From NCBI RefSeq assembly GCF_030704535.1, contig NC_081807.1, positions 5,807,001 to 5,871,000 of the forward strand: a stretch of DNA of 64,000 nucleotides, in the 5' to 3' direction. The stretch comes from Vitis vinifera. Taxonomy: Eukaryota; Streptophyta; Magnoliopsida; Vitales; Vitaceae. Every line of letters begins with the position of its first letter. Positions within the stretch are counted from its first letter, which is position 1. A model generated the notes under the pieces. The model was not told the DNA's origin. It was given only the letters and a program-made list of their open reading frames with translations, and ran no database searches. A program made the translations under genes and the position numbers. Below are positions 1-9,844 of this stretch, piece after piece.

Positions 1-440
1 TACTTTTAAATCATTGTCTCATTAGATACAAGAATGAGATATGAATACAGAGAAAACACAACAAAGAATCACAAACAAAAGACGAATGTGTCCAACTATA
101 AATAACTAAACACATTAAAGACCCCATTAACAACAAAAACAATTATCCATGGCTTTAAATAATATTTCCAATAATCTTTTGTGAATAAATAAAAACAGTG
201 AAAAGACTGGATAAATCAGTGCATGAACAAAACCCTTTAGAAGAACAAAAATGCTTCAAACATTATACAACATATTCTACTCTCCACATAGTTGACTGAT
301 CCATCAACATCAGAATGACTTAGAAACTTAAACATTGAAGTCCTTGCATGACAACCATGGTTAGATACTCCAGAAATTGCTGCCTAATTTTGTAATATAA
401 CAATTACAAATATTATATATTAGAGAATTCTCAGTGAAAT
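1..440. other. Gene-free AT-rich stretch
   Basis: I see no exon, repeat end or RNA gene here. If the PABP gene to the right continues leftwards, this stretch would be intron; I looked on the minus strand for the expected PABP linker and MLLE exons and did not recognise them. Confidence 0.5.
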
Positions 441-915
441 CTTTCTACTCTACCTTGGAGGTGGAGAGAGAAGTGCCATTCCCCTCAAGGATAGCATGGG
501 GCTCATGGGCTCCAACCAAAGTAGATTTCTTTGCAAGGGAAGTGGCATGGAGAAGGATCCTAACCAAAGACCAAGATGGTTTTTGGTGAGTTATTATTAT
601 ATGTTTAAAAAGTGAAAAAGAATCGGTTAACCATCTCCTCATCTATGGGGTAATGGCACTTTCCATTCTCTTAAGGATTGCCTTATTTCCAGCCTATACA
701 TGTGGTCTTGCGGGTCTCTTTAAGATGATATTCAAGCTGATTCCCCATCCTTGATAGACTTCAATAAGTGGTTGTGCCCTAAGTATTAAATTAAGCTTGT
801 GGTTGTCGATTGTTTCTTTTTTACTTTTTATATGCATACTTGTGTATAAGGTGTGTGCCCCATTTTTTTCATTGCCACTTTTAATATATTCTCATTTGCT
901 TATTTAAATAAAAAT
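441..915 (+). mobile_element. LINE 3' remnant (zf-RVT region and tail)
   Basis: On the plus strand, bases 475-560 translate to a run with the plant non-LTR retrotransposon zf-RVT signature: 'PSRIAWGSWAPTKVDFFA' followed by a W..ILT motif. About 250 bases later the sequence ends in a typical LINE 3' tail, with a 'tgtgtgcccc' context and a T-rich/A-rich end near 900-950. The frame is interrupted, so this is a dead 5'-truncated copy. It abuts an AT-repeat and an inverted, similar 3' tail at about 953. Confidence 0.65.
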
Positions 916-952
916 AAATTAATTAATAAATAATATATATATATATATAAAT

Positions 953-1724
953 GAGAGAATATATTAAAAGTGCCTAAAAAAGGCACACCAAAGCACACAA
1001 TGTATATAAATCAAGCCAACACAAGGTAGAGAGCAAACAAAAAAACAATCTCCCTCTCCTTTGTTGGAGCTCAACCAATCCCTAAAGCATATTATGGTCA
1101 TAAAAAGATCATCTATATACACTCTAGCCCCCTCCAAAGTAACACATTCGCTTGATCCTATTCTTCTACGCCTTCAAAAACCCTCCTATTTCTTTACTTC
1201 CATAATGTCTAAAATAAACATAGAACAAGGTAGACTTTCCCAACTCCAAATGAAATGAAACCTCTTTCTAGTAATTCCATCCTAATGGTTGCTAATGATC
1301 AAGACCTTAAAAAAGGGGCATAAAGTAAGTTGGGCCTAAAGCAGGATTGTGCTTTAAATCAAGTTTAAATTACCCCCTTAAATCACTTTTGCATTGACTA
1401 ATTCCTCCCACCGTATAACTCACCACCTACCAAACCACCTTTTCCATTGAAAGAGAACTCGATAGCCTAAGATAAGATGCAAAGGCACCAAATATCAAAT
1501 ATTACAACCCTAATCCCAACTACCAACTCGATGGCAATAACAACTTCTCTAACTTATGCCATCTTGTTTGTCCAAATTTATCTTTACAGTAAAGTTATTT
1601 CAACCATATCAAAGCACCCCTGAAAGATCTAATCATCTAATCCACTCCACCACAACCCAAGATAAAAGAAACAAGTGTCTTGTGCATATAAATTCTAAGA
1701 AGCAAAGCTACAATCCCAAAAAAG
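953..1724 (-). mobile_element. Probable second retroelement remnant, inverted
   Basis: Bases 953-1010 are the approximate reverse complement of the LINE 3' tail at 830-905 (shared 'gagaatatattaaaagtg' and a 'ggcacac' block). This suggests a LINE copy in the opposite orientation, tail-to-tail with the first. The interior up to about 1724 holds no readable protein domain that I can name, so the left end of the assignment is firmer than the right. Confidence 0.4.
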
Positions 1725-2170
1725 GTTACTTTACCATCCCAAGAATTGTAAGGGTGAGATTAGAGAAGATTCAAAGGGATTTTTTATGAGGAGGGACCTT
1801 AGAGAATAAAATACACTTAGCCAAGTAGTCAACCATTTGTAAAGAAAAATTGAAAGAAGGACTAGGTGTTCATTCTCTTCCTTTGATCAATATGGCCATT
1901 CTTTGCAATGGTGTTGGTGATCCCTTTAGTGAAAAACATTCATTGTGGAAGAAAATCATAAGGGGAAAGTTTGGGGAGGAAAAAGGAGGTTTGGGTCAAT
2001 AGCGGTGAGAGATTCCTATGGGGTTGGGTTTTGGAAAGAGATTGGGAAGCGGTGAAAATTTTTTAAAACGAAGATTTCCTTTGCGGTGGGTAATGGGAGT
2101 AGGGTGAAGTTTTGGAAAGATGTGCAGTGAGGAGCCCTTATGTGAGACTTTCCCGTCCTTGTTTGCCCTA

Positions 2171-2848
2171 TTTGATTTGAAGAAGGCATGGGTAGCTGAT
2201 TTTTGGAAGCAACATGGAGAAAGAGGAAATCGAAACTTCCATTTTGTTAGGAACTAGAATGATTCGGAGTTAGGTGTCATGGAACAATTCCCATCTAAAG
2301 TCTAAGGACAAACAATGAAGAGGGAGGAGGAGGATGGAGTAGTTTGGAAGGGAGATAACAAAGGGGTCTTCCTTGTAAGAGGGCTTTACTTTATGTTGGA
2401 GACAAATTATACCATCCTTTTCTCTTTAAAGATAATATGGAACTCGTGGATTCCTTTTAAGGTGAGTTTCTTCACTTGAGAGGCTTGCTAAGGAAAGATA
2501 TTGACCCCATTTGATTTGAAGAAGGCATGGGTAGCTGATTTTTGGAAGCAACATGGAGAAAGAGGAAATCAAAACTTCCATTTTGTTAGGAACTAGAATG
2601 ATTCGGAGTTAGGTGTCATGGAACGATTCCCATCTAAAGTCCAAGGACAAACAATGAAGAGGGAGGAGGAGGATGGAGTAGTTTGGAAGGGAGATAACAA
2701 AGGGGTCTTCCTTGTAAGAGGGCTTTACTTTATGTTGGAGACAAATTATACCATCCTTTTCTCTTTAAAGATAATATGGACCTCGTGGATTCCTTCGAAG
2801 GTGAGTTTCTTCACTTGAGAGGCTTGCTAGGGAAAGGTATTGACATTG
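2171..2848 (+). repeat. 339-bp direct tandem duplication inside the LINE
   Basis: The block beginning 'tttgatttgaagaaggcatg' at 2171 recurs at 2510 with few differences. The copies run 2171-2509 and 2510-about 2848. Both contain the same zf-RVT coding stretch, so the duplication arose within the element, probably after it inserted. The copies differ by scattered substitutions only. Confidence 0.9.
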
Positions 2849-3154
2849 GATTAGCTTCAAAGAAGAGAGTGGACATTGACAAATAGGTGTGCATTGTGTA
2901 AAGAGGAGTCATGACTCTATTGATCATATCCTCCTTCATAGTGACAAGGCGAGAATCTTATGGCAGCTGGTGTTCTTCATTTTTTATATTTGGTGGGTTA
3001 TATATGAGTCACTTAGGGAGACTCTCCTAGGTTGGCATGACTCTTTTGTAAACAGAAGGCGTAGTAAGGCTTGGAGAGTTGCTCTTCGTATTTTCTGGAC
3101 AATCTGGAAGGAAACAAATAAGAGATTCTTTGAATGTGAGGAATTGTTAGATCA

Positions 3155-3242
3155 AAGGCTAAAATATTTCCCTTCTTTCCTTCTATTAATATATTTCTCT
3201 TCGTTTCTGATCAAAAAAAAAAAAGGCTAAAATATTTCCCTT
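3155..3242 (+). mobile_element. 48-bp LINE-tail micro-insertion with 20-bp TSD
   Basis: A 20-base direct repeat, 'aaggctaaaatatttccctt', occurs at 3155-3174 and 3223-3242. Between the copies lies a short pyrimidine-rich tail ending 'cgtttctgatc' plus about 12 A. This is the expected structure of an extremely 5'-truncated LINE insertion: target-site duplication, 3' end, poly(A), target-site duplication. It sits inside the older LINE. Confidence 0.85.
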
Positions 3243-3465
3243 AACAATTTCTCTATGGGTTAGGGTGTATATAGGCAGAAGTTATACTCATTTGGTTGAT
3301 TCTATAGATCGGTTGGGTCTTGGATGAGGAAGAGAGTATTTGTGTACCCTCTTTCTTGTTTTTGTTTGGTGCTCTTTGTATAGGACTCATGTACTCTTGT
3401 GTGCTTTTAGCGTTTATTAATAAACTCTCTTTACTTATAAAAAAAATAAAAATAAAGTTACTTTA

Positions 3466-3941
3466 ATCCTCCCTCCCACAAGGCCAAAAAACTAATTGTT
3501 TTTTCCCTTTTTTTTTTTTGTAGATTGATAATATTAATCTAGTATACATCGTGGGCTCATATCATGATAGCTAAAGCTTCTAGGAATGTTAATCACTTGA
3601 CACGATATCAAAGTTCTAGTTACTTGGAGGTCTTGAGTTTGAGTCTTTCCCTATCTATTTATTTTTGTCTATTAGCTGCTTAAGATGGTATCATAGTTAT
3701 AATTAACTGGAAGTCTCTAGTTCAAGCCTCTCTAACCATATTTCGCATCAACTTATCTAAAATTACAGCACATGAGCGAGGGAGATATTAATAAGATATA
3801 CATTGTAGGTCCATATCTTTTAGGCAAGTTGGTTTGCTTGCCCCAAAAATTGCATTTTGATTAGCAAACACCACATAACCTACAATTAATCTAAGCTTAC
3901 AAGCCAAATGTTTCATTAGTCAAAGGTTAACACATGGAGGA
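3466..3941. other. Unassigned; contains an approximately 82-bp tRNA-like duplication
   Basis: No gene. Two related segments start near 3606 ('gatatcaaagtt') and 3688 ('ggtatcatagtt'). Each is followed about 30 bases later by a 'gagtttgagtc' or 'tagttcaagcc' box resembling an internal B box. They could be a decayed dimeric tRNA-related repeat, or degenerate copies of a retroelement primer-site region. I cannot decide which. Confidence 0.35.
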
Positions 3942-3949
3942 GTCTAAAT

Positions 3950-4996
3950 CAAAGTTTTCAAAGGTAAAAGCATAAGGCAAGGCATTTTTGTGTCCATGAG
4001 GCGAGGCGTAAGCCTCAAAGTGTTGAGGCATAAGCCTTTTGAGACCCTCATTTTTTGTAATTAATAAATATTTTAAATAAAATTGCATCAATAAAAAACA
4101 TGAAAAATAATCCATTAGAATTATAAAAGTAACCATATTGTACAGCAATCTAATAATTCAATAAATCAAAATAATTTTATTTTATTTAATTTTAATTTGT
4201 CGTTCAAAAAAGCAACAAAAATAATAACAATAATAATGAAAACATGTTTCTGTGGAGTGTGGACTGTGGGCGTGAGGGCAGAAAGTGAGAAGTGGTGATT
4301 TGAGAAAAAAGAGTAAAAAAATTCAGTGTGTGGTGAGGCAAGACAAAAAAATTAAAAGAGTGGAAAGAAACAAAAATAATATACTCAAATGTGTGGTCGT
4401 GGGGTGAGGAATATAAAACAATATAAATATTAAAAAAGAGTTCCGAGTGTAAGTGGTGTGGTGAGATTGTTGGGTGAAGTGAGAGAGAGAGAAGTGAGAC
4501 TGAGAGGAGAAGCTCCGCAGAAAAAGAAGACAACACCTTTCGAGATAAGGAAGAAGCTCTGCCACAAAACATCATCATGGGGTGATGTCGCAGAGTGAGG
4601 ATGGAGTAGGCTGTTCCGTCTTAGCAAGGAGATTGTCGAAGAAAAGTTGGATCTTCAATCAGCCAATGACGCGGAGAGTTAGGGTTAGGTTTCTCTCAAT
4701 TTCTTTCTCTATTCTGTTTTCTCTTTGAGAGTTTGAGGATTTAGGGGTTAAATGATAGGTTTTCTTCAAAAGTTCTTGTTTTTTGGGTTGGCCACCTCAA
4801 CAACCAAAAGGCTCACGCATCTAACTATGAGGAGTAAAAGGCATATGCAGAGTGCGTCTCAAAAGGGCCTTAGGCCAAAACGCGTGCGCCTTTCATGTGC
4901 TGCCTTTTTTTTTTTCAACGCCTCAAGGCGTTTTCTGGACGCCTCACCTTAGAGCGCGCTTCAAGGCACACCTCAGCAATGCTTTTCAAAACACTG
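3950..4996. mobile_element. Non-autonomous hAT-like DNA transposon
   Basis: The right end, read inwards on the minus strand, begins 'cagtgttttgaaaagc'. The left end begins 'caaagttttcaaagg'. They are imperfect terminal inverted repeats with the CA.TG-type start of hAT elements. Both subterminal regions are rich in 'gaggcg/cgcctca' motifs. An 8-bp flanking duplication, gtctaaat (3942-3949) and gtctaaac (4997-5004), fits hAT. There is no transposase; open frames inside are low-complexity. If PABP extends leftwards this element lies in its intron. Confidence 0.75.
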
Positions 4997-5004
4997 GTCT
5001 AAAC

Positions 5005-5562
5005 CCTTTCAGCAGGATGGGAAGTGCACAACTGACAGAGAGAGCTACTACAGGCCAGTTGGAGGAGTGGTTAAGAACTGATAATATAAAAGAAAAAGCC
5101 ACCTTAACCATCTATATACCCAGACCCCTGTTTCACAAGGTAATCAGAGATTTCAGCTTAACACAGTGATTCACTCCCTAACCAACCAACAGAAGTGCTC
5201 AAGCAAAGTAAAATCAATGCATTTTTTCAAACGTCAGATTAGAACTGTACTGTCATACAAAAACTCAGTGTTAATTCCCTTCTTCTGGAAAATAATGTCA
5301 TCAAATCACCATTAATAAGCAACGCTTGGCATTTATCTCAAACTACATGCACAAACAAGAAATTGATATATGGCACCACAGCTTCTCAATGGATGAGCTC
5401 TATGAAACAGAGGAAAGCATCTACCCAAACTCCTTAACCAAACAGAACTTTCAGATAAGAATGCTCATTTAAATGATCCAAAGAATGCTATGAACTTTTA
5501 TAATATATCCAATAAAGGAACCAAAAATGTTAAGGATGCAAATGTCAAGAGAAAAGGATTAC
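5005..5562. other. Non-coding stretch 3' of the last visible PABP exon
   Basis: No PABP linker or MLLE coding sequence is recognisable on the minus strand here. It is either intron or the decayed 3' part of the gene. Reading straight through the donor after exon 6 would add only six residues before a stop at 5545-5547. Confidence 0.5.
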
Positions 5563-8500
5563 TTGAGGAGGAATAATAGCAGGTGGCGCTTGACCGTAGA
5601 ACATTTGTTGTCCAAGACCAGGACCACTGGGTGGATACATTGGCAAACGAGGAACAACGGAAGGTGGCATTGGAACAGGACGCATTTGAGAAAATTGAGC
5701 CTGAAAAAGCAAATGGAAATTTGGCTTAAGCATGAAGAACCACACAACTACCAGGCATCAGAATAACCCCATGACTATAATGCCCATTTGACATGTGCTC
5801 ACATGAGAAACGCTTCCAACACTCTCAACATAGAAGATGGTGCAGGGTAAAAAATCTAACTCATTGCATGTGTCTCCCATTCTTTTTGGCAAATAGCCCA
5901 TATGAAAATGAATTTAGGTATTCTAGGAGAAAAGCACACAGCATTTATATGTTGCAACATCATTATAATCAGTACCATCCTTTTCTGTTCAATTCCAGTT
6001 AGTTGAGAGTTCAAAACAATGAAAAAACAAAAACATAAATACCTGCAACCTTGCTCTTCTATCTTCTTTACGTTGCGCAAGGGCAACATATAAAGGTTTG
6101 CTAACAACCATTTTGCTATTCATCTCAGCAAGCTATCAAAACAAAGAAATATATATTATTTTTTTTATAAGAGGAAAAATATGTAAAGGTTTTCACCAAC
6201 ACACACAATCAAAACAACTCACAGCTCTAGATGCCTCCTCAGGAGATGAGAATGCAACAAACCCTGATCCTCTACTTAAACCATTGGGATCTCGCATAAC
6301 CTGTCGAGATATCAAAGGAATACAAAGCTTCAGCAAATAGATTAAAAGGATTGCTTATGCAGGTATTTTCCTGTTCAAGAAATAGATGCTACAGACCTTG
6401 CATGAAGTAATTGTACCAAACTGAGCAAACAATTCCTTTAGTTTATCATCACCAATGCTATCATCTAAATTTTTGATGTAGAGGTTTGCTCCTTGAAATT
6501 TGTCAACTGCCTCCTTCATATTCTGTTCAAATCGACTTTTTAATTCAATTTCCCTTTCAGATTTTTTCTGGGCCTTCCCAACATACCACTCCTTATCATC
6601 AAATTTCTGCCCATTAAGAGCCTCAACAGACATAGCAGCATCATCCACATTCTCAAAGTTGACAAATCCAAAGCACTTTGATTTTCCATCACCATCTCTC
6701 ATCACCACAACACTAGTGATTGGCCCAAATTCACCAAAAATTCTCGTCAGATCTTCTTCTGTCATTCCTTCAGAGATATTTTTCACAAACACATTATTGA
6801 ATTTTTCCTTGTTGATTGTACTCTCCCGTTCCTGCTTACGAACAAACGGTCCCACAAAAACTTGCTTATCATTCAAAAGCATGCCATTCAGCTTGTCAAT
6901 TGCTTTCTGGGCAGCCTCCTCACTATCAAATTGTACAAAACCATGGCCTTTTGACATTCCAGATGCATCAGTGGCTACCTTACATGAGAGAATGTTACCA
7001 AATGCGGAAAAAGTGTCATGCAATGCTTTGTGGTCAATCCCTTTATCCAAATTCTGGCAAGTTCAAAGCATATGTTAACTTGGTCAGGAAACAAAACAAA
7101 TGAAACCTGAAAAACCCTTTCAATCTAAGTGAGACCACATGCATTAAGCACAAAACCAAAAGATATTAATACCTTAATAAATATATTTCCAGTTCCACTT
7201 TTGCGGATACTAGGGTCACGATGGGAATACATAATCCTAATTGGCTTTCCATTGAGAGGAGTGAAATTCAACACATCCAATGCCCTTGCAGCTGTCAAAA
7301 TATAAATTAAAATATGTAAGAAACAGAAATTGAAAAGAAGATTGGGAAATTTTCACCTCAGTTCATAATGACTAAGAAAAATAAAATAAAATAAAAACAT
7401 AATATCTCATGGAACTTATATACAAAACCATCAATCTATCACATGTAACAAGTGATCTTAGAAATTATTAATAACTCTCATATTTTTTCGTATCTATTGG
7501 ACCTTGGAAAAGCAGTTATACCCTATGTTGTATGTAAGATAAAATAAAAAAACATAATATCTCATAGAATTTACATACAAAACCATAAATCTACCACATG
7601 TAACAAGTGATCTTAGAAATTATTAATAACTCTCATATTGTTTCCTATCTTTGGAGCTTGGAAAAGCAGTTATACTCTGTGTTGTATGTAAGAAAAAAAT
7701 AACCTTTTTATAGGAAATTAGGGTAATTGCAATAGAATAAATGCCCAACAAAAAAAGAGGGTGCAACCCATGTGCACACAAAGTATCCAAGAAATGACCA
7801 AACAGAAAAGAAAAAAGCAGTCTGACAACAACAAGATATTGTCTTACAAGGTATTGTCTACTCATTCTTTCCACAATGTAAATGGGCCATATTATCTCCT
7901 CTGAGAGAGAATAAGGACAAGGAACGAAATATACAATAAGGAAAATTTTAACAAGGGAAACCATTCCTGATTCTTTCTTTCTTCCCTCTCCTTCCTTCAA
8001 AGATCCAAAAGGAGCTTAGTTCACCAAGTTCACCTCAAAATACTCAGCAATATGCTCTTAAGCAGTGGCCACTTATCAAACATGTTTCCATTTGTAAGAA
8101 CAGAACAACACATTCAGAGAAGTCAGTTAGTCACGTTTAAATGACAATATCTCACTTCTGCCTTCTTCTTACCAATCTCTCACTTCTACAATGTGAAGTT
8201 CAAATTGTATCAATTAACTATTCACTCTTGCACTTCTAGTTAATTATAAAGTAACATTAAGTTTTTGTTTTCCATAGACCAACCCTCTGTTTCATGGGTA
8301 GAAACTTATACTCTTAATAGAAATCCAAAATATCCAAACAAGCCAGTAAAATGAAAACAGGGATGGAAACTAAATAAATACATAATCTAAACAATTAAAT
8401 CCACATTTAAATAAATTTTGAATATCAATATCAATAACATAAATAAAATTTAACAGGCTGCATTGGGATCTTCCAAACTATGAGGGAAAAGGAAAAAAAC

Positions 8501-9040
8501 AAATTGAGAACATCAATTTTTCTTGTATGGTTGAGATGGAAAATGTGAAGAAAATGGAAATATAATGAAAATAATGTGAAAAATAACATTTTTAAACTCC
8601 TAATATTTGTCCAAGAAAAAATGAACACAATTATAGGCAAGGGCAAAAAGATTGACAAGGCTCAAACTTGTTTCTTTCCTTCACATTTTCGTTTCCTTTC
8701 TTTCTTCTGTTACCTTTTCCTTTGCCTCACAATTATTAAGATCTAAACAACACATTAAGAAAACCAAAACAAAAAAAGCAAATTTACACAACTAACCATC
8801 TTCGAGGTCCGTATAATTAACATAACCGTAACCAAGTGATCTGTGAGTGGTCGAGTCTCGACAAACCCTAATGGAAACCACCTGAGCTAATTGGCTAAAG
8901 AGATCGTGAAGCTGGGAATCAGTCACATTCAAATCCAGATCTCCCACATACAATGATGCTGATGCAAACCTGCTAGGTCCAATGTTTGGCTCATCATTTG
9001 TACCAGATAGAAGACCCTCATGATCTTGAACCTCTGCCAT
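5563..9040 (-). CDS. PABP: Cytoplasmic poly(A)-binding protein, C-terminus not in window
   Basis: Binds mRNA poly(A) tails and promotes translation and mRNA stability in the cytoplasm. Predicted exons (minus): 8797-9040, 7173-7291, 6397-7053, 6223-6300, 6043-6132, 5563-5700. All junctions are GT-AG and phase-consistent, giving 442 residues. Four RRMs are complete: RRM1 about 30-107 (RNP2 LYVGDL, RNP1 68-76), RRM2 from 118, RRM3 from 209, RRM4 from 312. Then comes the conserved [22 protein letters not shown] junction and a Pro/Gly/Gln-rich linker ending IIPPQ. The family is usually about 620-670 residues and ends in an MLLE/PABC domain. The rest of the linker and MLLE are absent here, so they lie beyond the left edge across a TE-filled intron or have been lost. 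The start at 9040 fits the usual short N-terminus. An alternative first exon lies at 13496-13745. Confidence 0.93.
7381..7691. repeat. 155-bp tandem duplication in PABP intron 1
   Basis: The string 'aatatctcat' at 7401 recurs at 7556 with matching flanks on both sides ('cacatgtaacaagtgatctt' occurs in both). The two units are about 155 bp each and differ at scattered positions. They lie wholly within the intron between exon 1 and exon 2. Confidence 0.85.
7692..8796. other. Remainder of PABP intron 1
   Basis: AT-rich intron sequence. I see no exon or clear repeat ends. The longer open frames on the minus strand are low in complexity and look like chance. Confidence 0.6.
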
Positions 9041-9480
9041 TTCACCACCCACTCTTAAAAAATTCAGTTCTCTTTTTTGAAGTTCCCCCCCTCTTTCCTT
9101 TCCTCTCCTCTTTTTATGGATATAACTAAACCCTAGCACAAAGAAAATGGCATAATTCGATGGAATCAAACAAAATACACAAAAGCCCTCGTAGATTGTT
9201 TCTTTTTCTTTTTCTTTTCTATGAATAATGAATGGGGATGATAGGTGGAAATATTTGCTCAGAGGTTTGAATGAGGATTGAATAGGGTTGATGTTGCCGA
9301 GAAGGAAGTATAAGAAAAAAAAACAGAAATGGGGGGTGATGGTTTTAGAGTGAGTACTTTCAATTGCACTATCGACATGGTATGTGAACGTTTAAATAGC
9401 TAGGTGGGATGGTTTAAATCCTAGGATGGTTTGGACCCAAAATTTCAGTCATAGGATCAAGTAGGTGATCTAGTTGACGC
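9041..9480 (-). promoter_or_regulatory. 5' UTR/promoter region of PABP exon 1A
   Basis: This region aligns with 13746-14170 upstream of the second first exon. Shared landmarks are the 'aaaccctag' block, a pyrimidine-rich tract, 'tcgtaga', 'ttcaattgcact' against 'ttcaactgcact', and 'cctaggatg'. The two upstream regions therefore share a duplicated origin. This copy is more AT-rich, with many C-to-T or G-to-A changes relative to the other. A TATA-box was not pinpointed. Confidence 0.6.
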
Positions 9481-9630
9481 CAAAATAGTGTTTGCATAAG
9501 GTGTTCTCAAACTTTTCCAAATCAAATATAAGGGCTATCACCACACCTATAGAGATACATGTACAAGGGTATTGCACATGATTTGCACATGCTCTATATT
9601 CCATGTTATTTATTGTTTATATCGTTTTCA

Positions 9631-9828
9631 TTTTTATTTTTTTTATAACAAACTTTTTATGGCCACGCCCTTAGAACTCTCCATGGAGACCCAAACCTCG
9701 GGGTGTTGACAACCCCAAAACAACTAGCATCGAATGAATTCAAGATATCATCAATGACAGGATTCGAACCCAGGACCATGTGTTGCTTACTGGGATCATA
9801 CTTCCAACCAACTAGGCTACCCTAATGG
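9631..9828 (-). mobile_element. tRNA-derived SINE with TSD
   Basis: Read on the minus strand, the element starts 'cccattagggtagcctagtt'. It has a pol III A box (tagcctagttgg, plus-strand 9808-9819) and, 37 bases on, a B box (ggttcgaatcc, plus-strand 9760-9770). A non-tRNA body follows, then an A-rich 3' tail (T-rich at 9631-9645 on the plus strand). The flanks repeat 'gtttatatcgttttca' (9615-9630) and 'gtttatatcattttca' (9829-9844), a 16-bp target-site duplication with one mismatch. Length is about 198 bp, typical of plant SINEs. Confidence 0.85.
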
Positions 9829-9844
9829 GTTTATATCATTTTCA

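Larger units (their letters stand above)
1740..3456 (+). mobile_element. 5'-truncated LINE (RT C-terminus and zf-RVT)
   Basis: The plus strand opens with a reverse-transcriptase tail motif, 'VRLEKIQRDFL', then a WRK-type 'SEKHSLWKKIIRGKFGEE' stretch. A zf-RVT region follows near 2690-2960 ('CVLCKRSHDSIDHILLH'-like, W..IP.KV.FFT), with a final W.IWKE.N.R.F block near 3090-3130. Stops and frameshifts break it. It ends in a short poly(A) tract at about 3438-3456. The 9-base string gttacttta flanks it at 1725-1733 and 3457-3465, consistent with a target-site duplication. It contains a 339-bp internal tandem duplication and a nested micro-insertion, listed separately. Confidence 0.8.

Noticed and set aside
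4204..4627. Overlapping minus-strand frames of 65-124 codons
   Set aside because: Ser/Leu/Phe/His-rich low-complexity readings inside the hAT element; no transposase motifs.
6500..7078. Long plus-strand open frame (192 codons) opposite PABP
   Set aside because: Exact antisense of the RRM2-RRM3 exon; the minus-strand reading has full domain motifs, so this is a shadow.
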